DNA of 64,000 nt from Hevea brasiliensis (taxonomy: Eukaryota; Streptophyta; Magnoliopsida; Malpighiales; Euphorbiaceae). The position numbers and the translations under genes were made by a program. The stretch is from the NCBI RefSeq assembly GCF_030052815.1, contig NC_079510.1, forward strand, positions 28,163,823 to 28,227,822, read 5' to 3'. Positions 45,675 to 55,331 of the stretch are shown here, in pieces. The notes beneath the pieces were generated by a model that was not told where the DNA came from, did not search any database, and saw only the letters and a program-made list of their open reading frames with translations. Within the stretch, counting starts at the first letter, position 1, and each line of letters opens with the position of its first letter.

Positions 45675-47441
45675 AGACTATTAGGGTCTATTTGCGTAGC
45701 ATTGATAAGGATGATCACCTTACTAAAGATCCACCCACTGATGATACACGACAAACTTGGCTAAGGGAGGATGCTCGGTTGTTTTTGCAGCTTCAGAACT
45801 TGATTCATAGTGAGGTAATTAGTTTAATTAATCACTGTGAATTTGTTAAGGAATTAATGGATTACTTAGATTTTCTGTATTCTGGTAAAGGGAATATCTC
45901 TCGTATTTATGATGTTTGTAAGGCATTCTACCGTGCTGAGAAAGAGGATAAGTCTCTCACGGCTTATTTTATGGATTTTAAACGGGTATATGAGGAACTT
46001 AATGTATTGTTGCCTTTTAGTCCTGATGTGAAAGTTCAGCAGGCCCAACGGGAGCAACTGGCTGTTATGAGTTTTCTTGCAGGCCTTCCTTCAGAGTATG
46101 AGACTGCTAAATCTCAGATTCTCTCCAGTTCTGAGATTTCCTCTTTGCATGAAACGTTCACACGGGTCCTTCGTACAGAGAGTACTCAATCTTCACAGCC
46201 TGCCAGTAGTGCTCTTATTAGCCGTAATCCAAATGGACAACAGGGTAATAGAAGAGGAAGTAGAGGAGGAATTACAGGCAACAGAAGTAATCAGCGTAAT
46301 GGAGAGGCTAGTTCTAATCAGGACTCAAGAGGAGTCATTTGTTATTATTGCCATGAGCCTGGCCATACAAAATATAATTGTCCGCAACTTCAGAGGAAAA
46401 ATCAGCGATCACAGATGGCAAATATGGCAGCAGAGAATTCTACAGTATCTTCCTCTGAGAAAACTATTTTGGTATCTGCAGAGGATTTTGCACAATTTTC
46501 CCAGTATCAGGCTTCTCTAAAGCCTACCAGTTCCCCTGTCACTGCGATCGCTGAGTCAGGTAAATCCACTACATGCCTTGTGTCTTCTTCATCCAAATGG
46601 GTTATTGATTCTGGTGCGACAGATCACATGACAGGTAATTCTAGTCTTCTATCTGCTTTTCAGTCTAATCTCACTTTCTCTACTGTTACTTTAGCTGATG
46701 GTTCTACTTCTTGTGTCATGGGTTCTGGAACTGCGAACCCGACTTCGTCAATTTCTTTGTCTTCTGTTTTGTGTCTACCAAAATTCTCTTTTAATCTACT
46801 TTATGTTAGTAAACTTACTCATGCCTTAAATTGTTCTGTTTCCTTTTTTCCTGACCAGTGTTTGTTTCAGGATCTTACGACGAAGCAGATTATTGGTAGA
46901 GGATGCGAGTCAGGTGGTCTCTACATTCTGGAAAATCATGTACCGCGGTCGCTTGTTTGCTCCAGTACCTTAACACCTCTTGAAGCTCATTGTAGATTGG
47001 GTCATCCTTCTTTGTCTACCATGAAGAAGCTGTGTCCTTAATTTTAGTCTTTATCAGTACTAGAATGTGAGTCGTGTCAGTTTTCAAAACATCATTGTTT
47101 GCCTTCTGTGTCTAGAGTCAATAAACGGGCTTTATCCCCTTTTGAGTTAGTTCATTCTGATGTTTGGGGTCCTTGTTCTGTTACATCTAAAACTGGATTT
47201 CATTATTTTGTTACTTTTGTTGATGATTACTCTCGTGTTACCTGATTATATTTAATGAAGAATTGTTCTGAGTTGTTTTCTATCTTTTGTGCCTTTTGTA
47301 ATGAAATCAAAACTCAATTTAATATTTCTGTGTGCATATTAAGAAGTGACAATGCCAAAGAATACTTTTCAGCACAATTTCAGCCTTATATGACACAAAA
47401 TGGCATTCTTCATCAGTCTTCCTATGTGGATACTGCATCCC
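45675..47441 (+). pseudogene. Ty1/copia gag, protease and integrase start (5' part)
   Basis: An open frame to 47041 encodes copia gag (TWLREDARLFLQLQNLIHSE, SLTAYFMDFKRVYEELN, FLAGLPSEYETAKSQIL), a CCHC knuckle CYYCHEPGHTKYNC at about 46340-46381, and protease WVIDSGATDHMTG at about 46598-46636. The integrase pre-domain LEAHCRLGHPSLSTMKKL is followed by stops at about 47040 and 47245 (tryptophan to stop). The core shows HSDVWGPC, VDDYSRV and LRSDNAKEYFSA. It begins inside gag without LTR or primer site and ends at the TAT LTR. The lineage within copia is uncertain. Confidence 0.9.
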
Positions 47442-50281
47442 TGTAGACCCTTATTTTGTGATGAGTATATGCATTGAGGCCGTGGGAAACCCGATGATGA
47501 AAAATTATATGACTGTAAGATGTAATTGGAGGCATGGAGCTGAATTATTAATTCCGTGGCATGATCTTGAAAAAATAAAAATGATAATAAAGTTTTGGGA
47601 AAATTAATTTAATTAAATTTAAATAAAATTTTATTTTGTTTAAATTTAATATGGGTAGTTCTTAAATGGATCTAATTAAGTTTAATTGGGCTCTATGGGC
47701 CTAAGAAAGCCTAGTTAGGAATTTTAAATGGGACCCATTTAATTATTTTCTAAAAATTAAAATAACAAAATATCTCTCTCCTCCTTGACCCCACTCTCTT
47801 CCTCACTCCCTATTGGTGCCTTCCATTTTTTCCTGTCTTCCTATTGGTTGAAACACCTCATCCATATCCCAGTCTTATTCGAACTCTGCAATTGTAGTTG
47901 TTTAAATCATCTAAACTTTATCATCCTAAGACTCAAAACCCTATCACACCTCTCTCCCAAAACCCTATAAATACCCTACTAGAGAAGAGAAGAAAGGGAG
48001 GATGAAAGGAAAGAGGAAGAGAAAATTCAGAGCTACAGGAAATTTGGAGATATTCAAGACTCTTTGAGTTTTTCCTTATTTTTTCTTTTCTTCAAGAAGA
48101 TTTTCATACAAGATTTCTGGAAGGTCAGTTTTTGTTGTTTTCTTTTCAAGATTCAAGATCTATGCCACACAATATTTTAATTCTATGCTCTTTGTCTTCA
48201 ATTTATTTTATACGTTCATATTGATCATGTAATCATGTTTAATTTGAGGGGATACATAACTCTGCACATGTTTAGTTTCTATCTCTCGTATTTTTATTAT
48301 TTTTCTTTATTTTCTGAATCTGTAAAAAATTTGTAAAAATTATATTCATATTCTACACGAAATTCCATTAATTTTAGGCTCAAGAATCACTAAAAAAGCT
48401 TTAATATTTTGTAAGTTATGGCTGTTTGAAGTTAGGGTTCTTGTAAAATCTGATTTGTAGGATATCCGATTTATGGAGCCCATATCTCCCTTGTTCCTTA
48501 ATATTTTTGTGTAAATCTAGTGTCTAAAATTAACTTCAGACTCTTATGAATCTTTTCCAATTGGTTTTGCATTCATATCTGTTGTGGTTAATAAGTTATG
48601 AATTTTACAAAAAAGTAGTACGATTCTGTCACTTAGAAAAATTACGATTTATGTAGACCATTCGGTTAGGGTTTTCTTTGATTTATAAATTTTATGATCT
48701 TGTATGATATGTAGGCTATCTTCTGTAATTTTTTTATGATTTTTAGGCATGTATAACTATTTTTAAAAAATCGGATTTCTTGCTACTGTTAATCTGCCAG
48801 AATTTGGAAATTGTATATTTATGCATGTTCTTGTATTTTCTTGGGTTTTAATTGATGTTTGATCTATTTTTCTGTGTTCCTTTAATTTAAGAAGTGTTAT
48901 GAAGTGTTTGGATAATGTTAGAAGACTTAGACCATTAGGTGGTTGAAACTAATTAGGAATCTTAACCCTTTAGGAGACTAGAGTTAGAATCCAATGTAAA
49001 TTGTTATTAATATTTTCTTTATTTCTTTTATTTTCTTTAGTTTCTTTATTTTTTATTACAAACAAAATTGGTAAGTAGCCCTAAGGTAAGTACCAAAGAG
49101 GGCATTTGCGTGGAGCTTATATGGAGCTAAACTGGAGTAAGCCAGGGAAGCCAGGGATATCATTGCCATACTAGAAGAGAAGACCCTTTTTTAAGGGTAG
49201 CTTGCCCCAATGGCAACTGCATTTACCAACAGGTAAGTAGCTCTAAATTTCTCGAATAACCATTGACATGAAATTGTAGTAATAATAGAACCTTTATTTG
49301 GTAAATTAAAATTAACTTTGTTTTTAATTTAACTGACTTTTGCATGTAATTAATTTAAATAAATACTTTGTAAATTAAAATTAATCTTGTTTGTAAATTA
49401 AACTAACATTGGCATGTAAATAAATTTAATTTAATACTTGGTAATTGTAAAATAAATTTGCATGTTAGAAATCTTTATTAGGTTGTGATTGTTTGGGCCT
49501 TATGTGATATTAGAATAAATTACACATGTACATAATTAACTTAGTTTAATTATCCTTAGGGTAACTTGGTGAAAATTAATTAATTATGTTAAATAGAAAC
49601 GTAGGGTTATTTGAAATTGAATTTGTTTGTGAATTAAATTCTCAATAATAAATTAATTTTAGTCATCTGGTAAATATCATTTAAATAATTAGCAACCCCA
49701 TAGATAGGAATTACTTGTGCATGAAAATTGTGTGTAAACAATAATCCTTTTGTGAATTACTTGCGTGTGTTGGATTAGAATTGCATTTTTAGGATAAAGT
49801 TTAATAAAGGAATAATAAACAAGACTTCTAGAAACATTAGTAGAGGACTGGCACTCGAATTAACGAGGTTAGACCAGGCGTAAGGGGTGCCTAACACCTT
49901 CCCCTTACGTACCCACTATCCCGAACCTAGACATTGGGCTATGGTAACGACGGTTGTGGAAACTCTGCAAGGAGTAAGTTGCCATCCATGACCCTCGGAA
50001 GAAACACTGAATATGTCCCGGTTATTACCCGGGTGGCGACTCCTGTCTATCTATGCCTTTGTGGCATAAATCCTTAGTGCCGTGGTAGTGTTATGGGAAG
50101 ACGGTACTTACCAGTGGTTTGATTCTATTAGGATTGTATGAAGTGCATGTCTAGGAAATGCTGTCTAAGGAGGTGGTACTTAAGTGAGACCATTGTGACT
50201 CCACCATCTTTCCTGGGCATTACCTGGTGCATTTTATATAATTCTAATGGATGATATTTCGCCTCACGCCCCACCTCCACA
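47442..50281 (+). repeat. TAT/Ogre-type 5' LTR
   Basis: 2840 bp, TGTAGACCC to CCTCCACA. It has a strong TATA box at 47966, a long T-rich middle, and a hairpin at 49879-49909 (CGTAAGGGG pairing with CCCCTTACG). It has an extra GCCAGGGAA at about 49142-49158 relative to the 3' LTR. The short frame at 47785-47970 lies upstream of the TATA box and is identical in the other LTR; it is not credible as a gene. Confidence 0.95.
47966..47973 (+). promoter_or_regulatory. TATA box of TAT/Ogre-type LTR
   Basis: TATAAATA preceded by CCC and followed about 30 bp later by a purine-rich stretch near 48000. It is identical in the 3' LTR at 55856-55863. This is the clearest promoter in the window; the start site itself is inferred. 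Confidence 0.7.
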
Positions 50282-50284
50282 GTT

Positions 50285-50302
50285 TGGCGACTCCACTGGG
50301 GA
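50285..50302 (+). promoter_or_regulatory. Primer-binding site of TAT/Ogre-type element
   Basis: TGGCGACTCCACTGGGGA three bases after the LTR end. This is the tRNA-Arg-type site known from Ogre and other TAT elements. Confidence 0.9.
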
Positions 50303-51150
50303 CTAAATGGATAGTTACTCCGATATGTTTCTTTTAGTCTAATATTATTCCTTTGTTAAACTTTTTGCATTGCACTACACTATCACACGGATCACCCTTA
50401 CCCTTTTAGCCTCATTAGTACTAGCCAAGGAGACCATGGTTCTACTCGAGCTATGACGAATTGGTGAATGCTGGCACCCCATGCCCGTACCTTCGAGTAT
50501 ATAAAAGAGCCACAGCTCCGGCCGTTGTGCTTAATGGACAAGCTCTCGCATGGGTGACCCTTTTCCTACCCGATGAAGCCCATGAGCCATAGATTTTAAC
50601 CTTAGGTACCCCATAGATTTTTGTTGTGCTAGATTTATAACCTTACTGTTCAAACCATAAGTTCTAGTGGTAGTTAAGATGAACCTAGGCCTATGCATAG
50701 GCCCAATGTGTGTATAGGCCTAAGTCCATTTCAAAACCCATGTTAAGCAAGAGGATGCTTACTTATGGTTAAACTTTAAGGATATAAATCCTTTATTTGT
50801 GAGGGAAGGATCGTCCTGGACCACCCCCTGTTGGTGTGTCCAGTGTACCATAGCCTAGGATAGAATTTTTTTCTTTCCCTGCACGTGAGAGTTGAAGGTA
50901 TAAGGGGGCGAAGATTCAGTTCTGGAGATTTTTTTTTTTTTTTATAGTTTTGATTCAGTCTTTGGTTCGATTTTAGTTCAGTTTATATGGTCTGGTTTTG
51001 GTTCAGTTCTCGTTCTATTGGTATGGTTCAGTTTTGGTTTTGTAAAAGTAAAGGCCAAAAAAAAAAAAAAAAAAAAGAAAAAAAATGGTCCATTCATGCA
51101 TTGCATTCATGTACATAGCATGCTTAGGCTAATCCTTAAATCCTTTTTTT
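50303..51150 (+). other. Leader of TAT/Ogre-type element
   Basis: No long open frame. The stretch includes a T tract at about 50930-50943, GTTCAGTTT-like tandem words at 50945-51040 and an A tract at about 51055-51090. The frame opening at 51018 starts in the poly-A tract and is not trusted at its N-terminus. Confidence 0.6.
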
Positions 51151-52300
51151 TTTTTTTAGCAAACATAGCCTCAAAACACACCAAAGAGACTTCCAATCAG
51201 GTCACTTGGGTTAGGGAATGGAAGAGACTAGTAAGGATTTCTCCTGCACTACTTAAGATGGAAAAAACTATGGCCGTGCTTGACGAAATATTGAATGCCA
51301 AGATGTTTGAGCTAGAAGAGACAATTGTGGTCAACTTTAGAAAGAGGCCCCAAGGTAGGCCAATTAAGTGGCATTAAAGTTATTGAGGTTCAAATTGTGT
51401 CCCACACCCCAAGGAGATTTTTCCAATTCAGCCAACCTTTATCCGAAGTTTTGGAGCATCTCAAAACTCAAGACCTCCTATAGCTCTTAGCACCCAGACC
51501 ACTACCAAATCCACTCCCACCTAGCTATGATATCAACCAATGTTACCGGTCCTACCAAGCCCACAGTCATGACACTGACTGATGCTTTCGACTTAAGCAT
51601 GATATCTAAGACCTAATTGATGCCAAAAGGATAATTGACACAGAAAATCAACCCAAAAGCCCCATAGCTAGCCAAAATTTCCACCTACATCAGATCTCTA
51701 CATGATCTCCATCACTCCAAATAACCCTAACAAAATTATTGACTTTATCCAACCCATCCAAAAGCCCAATGAACTTATCCAACCCATCCAAAAGCCCAAT
51801 GAACTTATCCAACCCATCCAAAAGCCCAGTGAACCTATCCAACCCATCCAAAAGCCCAATGAACCTCAATCTATAATGGTTGTGGATATTTGTGATAATT
51901 CTAGCTATGATGAGGGTCCTTTAGATGTTTGGACCAATTTTGATAAGGAGGTAGTTGCATGACAACTAGATGGTTCAGTTCCACTAGTGTCTGATTTTCA
52001 AGTTGTTGGGATCTATAAAAACTAGATGGATCTAAAAGTGACTACTATGAAGAGAGGGCTGAAGTTTTTTCTTAGCATAGGCCTAGGAGAAAGTATAGAT
52101 GGTCTGGTGACTTTTCTTGAGATGAAGGGGCAGATCACGAGTCATGGTTTAGGCTATGAGCTAACAGAAGAGGAAGAAGAGCCAAAGCCTTCTAAGTTCT
52201 TGAAAGCGAGGGCAATTACCTTGACATATGATTAGGGATTACAACACGTGAAAGAGCTAAAGCAAAAAATCAGCACCATTGATCAAAGGACTGTATGAAA
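51151..52300 (+). pseudogene. TAT/Ogre-type gag-protease region, decayed
   Basis: Short frames at 51160-51377, 51702-51962 and 52026-52235 are probably pieces of one long ancestral gag-pro frame. The second contains four tandem 30 bp units (51751-51870) encoding QPIQKPNELI, ending in ICDNSSYDEGPLDVWTNFD. The third reads GLGESIDGLVTFLEMKGQ and GLGYELTEEEEEPKP. A TAT-like origin is inferred from position; the pieces themselves carry no diagnostic motif I am sure of. Stops and frame changes separate them. Confidence 0.5.
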
Positions 52301-52326
52301 AACCAAACACCTAAAGCTACACCCCT

Positions 52327-52740
52327 ATGTTTGAGTCTATCTTTTGTAATGCTCACAGTAGTGATATTGATGTTTCCAATTCTGATGTACTTGATAAAGA
52401 TTTCAAGGCAAAGATCAATAACATTCCCAGTCCTTCTGCTTACTTGTTTGATGTTTATTCTAATGGGCATATGCATGGCATTCATAATCATTTAGAGTCT
52501 ATTTTTGTTAATGCATCAAAATCGATCTCTATTAATTTGGGTACACCAAATAATCCTAAAGACATTAAGTTAGCTAAAGATTTAACCCAAGAAGAAAGAG
52601 ATAAATTTATAGCCTTGTTAACAAAGTACCAAGAAGCACATGCCTCGAGCTTAAAATCAGATGGCCAATTCCTAAGCCACGCTGGTGTCCCTATAGGAAA
52701 AGAGTGATCAAAAGTTGACTTTGTTAGTTATCCTAATGAG
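52327..52740 (+). pseudogene. TAT/Ogre-type linker before reverse transcriptase
   Basis: The frame contains SISINLGTPNNPKDIKLAKD and LTQEERDKFIALLTKYQEAH, closely resembling the conserved TAT/Ogre segment just upstream of reverse transcriptase (INLGTxxxPKxIKI ... LLxxYxDVFAWS). The expected reverse transcriptase does not follow. The sequence jumps to RNase H/integrase-like remnants, so about 1.5-2 kb of pol was deleted. Confidence 0.75.
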
Positions 52741-53540
52741 GAGTAAAATTTTATGCTATGAAGGATTAGTAGTAGCACATGTGGACCTAGAGGGAGAAGG
52801 AAAATGATATGAAGACATAAGGAGGTCTCTGGAAGTGAGAGAATACTCGCAATAAGCCTACAAAAGAGATAGAGCAACAATTCATAAATTAGCCACTCAA
52901 CTTACTTTAGCTGGGGGGCAATTCTACAAACTCTTATGTGTGATAGAAAAATAGGCTGAGCAAATAATGAAAGAAATACATGCAAGAAATGTGTAGTTCC
53001 CATATGAATGGAAATGTTCTAGTTGGAAAAAAAATATTCGAAACATATAAGGATTGGCCTGAAAAACTCCCTTATGTTCTTTAAGGTTATCATAGTACTG
53101 CAAGGACATCCACGGGGGCAACCCATTCTCTTTAGTAGATGGGACTAAAGTAGTGTTATCCATTAAGCAAGAGGTCAAATCCTTGAGAGTGATGCTAGAA
53201 GCTAAGATCCTAAAAAAATGAGTGGGCTTAGAAGAGATATGAAGAATTAGCTTTGATTGATGAAAAGAGGATGTGAGCCTTGTATCATATGCAAGCTTAT
53301 CAGAGGAAGATAGTTAGAGCCTTTAATAAGAAGGTGAAACCAAGAAAGATCAAAGAGGGAGACATGGTTTTGAAAAAAGCTCGGCCCATCCCTTTTGATT
53401 TAAGAGGAAAGCTTAACCCAAGCTAGGATGGTCCACACATAGTCAAAAAGATCTTGCTACTGTAAGAATATCAGACCTGGATGGGAATGAATTTCAAGAA
53501 CCAGTCAACTTAGACAAGCTCAAACGATACTTTGTGTGAG
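52741..53540 (+). pseudogene. TAT/Ogre-type RNase H/integrase remnants
   Basis: With stops and frame changes, the translation shows HKLATQLTLAGGQFYKLLCV, FSLVDGTKVVLSIKQEVKSL and then a good integrase C-terminus, ALYHMQAYQRKIVRAFNKKV followed by KPRKIKEGDMVLKKARPIPF, GKLNPSWDGPHIVKKIL and EPVNLDKLKRYF near 53290-53540. The catalytic core with the DDE triad is missing. It ends just before the hairpin array. Confidence 0.75.
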
Positions 53541-54100
53541 ATAGGCCCGCTAGGCTGAAAACTTACAAAAGACGGTCTAGGCAAAAATAAGGGTCAAAGA
53601 AAAAAAAGAAAAGAAAAGAAAAAAAAATGCTAGATTGAAAACCTGCAAAAGGCAGTCTAGGCAAAAGGAGAGATGAGAGAAGATTTGGATGGAAAACCTG
53701 AAAAGGCCATTCGGAAAGTTAGAAATTTAGCAAAACTAAATGTAAGAGGGAGTAATGGTGTACCTGAATAAATAAAGAAGTTTTTATTGCATTAACCAGG
53801 AATAGGTTTTATTTAATTATGATTGTGAATGTTTGTGTCTTGAGGGATACATCAAAAGATTAAGTAATTGAACTGCATTGATTTGATTTAACCTATTGTA
53901 TTGTGAGCATGATAGAATAGGTGCTTGATATGAATATCCTGGTGATTGTCTAATTTCAAAAAAAAAAAGAGAAAAAGAACAAGAAAAAGAAAAGAAAAAA
54001 AGAAAGCTCGCTAAGTGGAAAACTCGAAAGGGCCGCTTAGGCAAAAGTTAGAGCAAGCCCGCTGAAATGAAAACTCGAAAGAGCATTTCAGGCAAAAGTT
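53541..54100 (+). repeat. Five-unit two-stem hairpin array in the TAT/Ogre 3' region
   Basis: Units at 53550-53580, 53630-53660, 53685-53714, 54011-54040 and 54062-54091. Each has an 8 bp outer stem, AAAA, a 3 bp inner stem with a GAAA, GCAA(A) or ACAA loop, and the second outer arm. Four of the five are followed by GCAAAA. The outer stems differ in sequence but all pair (for example CTGAAATG/CATTTCAG, CTAGATTG/CAGTCTAG, TTGGATGG/CCATTCGG, counting G-U). A/G-rich filler separates the units. No open frame crosses the array. Confidence 0.85.
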
Positions 54101-54422
54101 AGGGCACAGAGAATAGAGCTCATGGAAGATAAATGAGTCGAGGCAGAAACCATGGGGGTAGAGAAGAAAAAAGAAAAATCAGAGGGCAATTGTATTGTGA
54201 CCTTAAGGAAGTCTTTTCGGTGAATAATTTTTCTCAAAAAAAATTTTGAGGCTGAAAGAAAGTTTTGCAAAAAGAGGTCCCTCAGAGGACTAAGTTTTTT
54301 TTTAGAATCTCTAGCAAAATCAGCATGCCCATGATAGGAAGCAGCATACAAGAAGCACAAAAATCACAAAAAGAGTTTTGAGACCCAGTCATCTCAATTT
54401 TTTCAAATCATAAAATAGATAT

Positions 54423-54890
54423 TTTTTGGTAAGTCCTTAGACGTTGTTTAGGGCGCACGACATAGTTCTGTAAGGCATAGAAGAACATGCATCAACATGT
54501 CACCTGTAGGTGTGTAAGGCGTAGCATAACATGCATCACCATAGTTTCAAGTGTCGAACTACGAGGGGGTCTGATTCTTCCTCAGGATAGCGAGGGGGAT
54601 ACGTAGGTAGTTTAGGACTGCGGTCCTAAATACGAACCCACAACATTTCATGACAAATGTTTTTTGGTAAGTCCTTAGACGTTGTTTAGGGCACATGACA
54701 TAGTTGTATAAGGCGTAGAAGAACACGCATCAACATGTCACCTGTAGATGTGTAAGGCGTAGAAGAACATGCATCACCACAGTTTCAAGTGTCGAACTAC
54801 GAGTGGGTCTGATTCTTCCTCAGGATAGCGAGGGTGATACGTAGGTAGTTTAGGACTGCGGTCCTAAATACGAATCCACAACATTTTAAA
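54423..54890 (+). repeat. Tandem 239 bp duplication with UNCG hairpin
   Basis: Two copies, from about 54423 and 54662. Each has GTAAGGC-TAG and ACATGCATCA sub-repeats and near its end the palindrome TTTAGGAC-TGCG-GTCCTAAA (54611-54630 and 54849-54868), an 8 bp stem closed by C-G over a UGCG loop, i.e. a C(UNCG)G tetraloop. Similar GATACGTAGG wording is usual in the 3' part of TAT elements. Confidence 0.85.
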
Positions 54891-54896
54891 ACACAG

Positions 54897-55240
54897 AGTT
54901 GCCATTATCATGAGATCGTAGCTAGTCTCATGATACAGAGTGTATTGACAGAGCAAGATGCATTTGATTTTCACATTATAAAGTTATCACTGTTATGAGA
55001 CCGTAGCTAGTCTCATGATGCAGAGTGTATCGACAGAGCAAGATGCACTCAATTTTCACATGACACAGTTATCACTGTTATGAGACCGTAGCTAGTCTCA
55101 TGATGCAGAGTATATCGACAGAGCAAGATACACTCATTTTTTCACATGACACAGTTATTACTGTTATGAGACCGTAGCTAGTCTCATGACGTATAGTATG
55201 TCGACCGAGCAAGATATACTTGATCCTCATAGCCAATGTT
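54897..55240 (+). repeat. Four-unit 85 bp tandem repeat with two hairpins per unit
   Basis: Units recur every 85-86 bp (GAGA-CGTAGCTAG at 54912, 54997, 55082 and 55168). Hairpin 1 pairs ATGAGAC with GTCTCAT (in unit 1 TCATGAGA with TCTCATGA). Hairpin 2 pairs GAGTGTATC with GATGCACTC or variants. The frame on the minus strand at 55078-55425 runs through this repeat and the LTR and is not a gene. Confidence 0.85.
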
Positions 55241-55314
55241 TCATAGTTATTAGAAATTTGAGTTTCACTTTGATGAAACTTGAGCAATGCTTTCGCATTG
55301 ATTTCAACTTTCGC

Positions 55315-55331
55315 TAAAGTGGGGGGCAAAC
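55315..55331 (+). promoter_or_regulatory. Polypurine tract of TAT/Ogre-type element
   Basis: AAAGTGGGGGGCAAAC right before the 3' LTR start TGTAGACCC. GGGGGGCAAA is the usual TAT/Ogre form. Confidence 0.85.

Noticed and set aside
46077..46520. 147-residue plus-strand frame within copia gag
   Set aside because: Out of frame with the clear gag-protease product and without any motif.
51018..51160. Poly-lysine N-terminus of a 119-residue frame
   Set aside because: Produced by a genomic A tract; the coding-like part starts only after it.
54897..55240. Regular 85 bp repeats as a CRISPR-like array
   Set aside because: Whole units repeat with no unique spacers, in plant retrotransposon DNA just before a purine tract and LTR.
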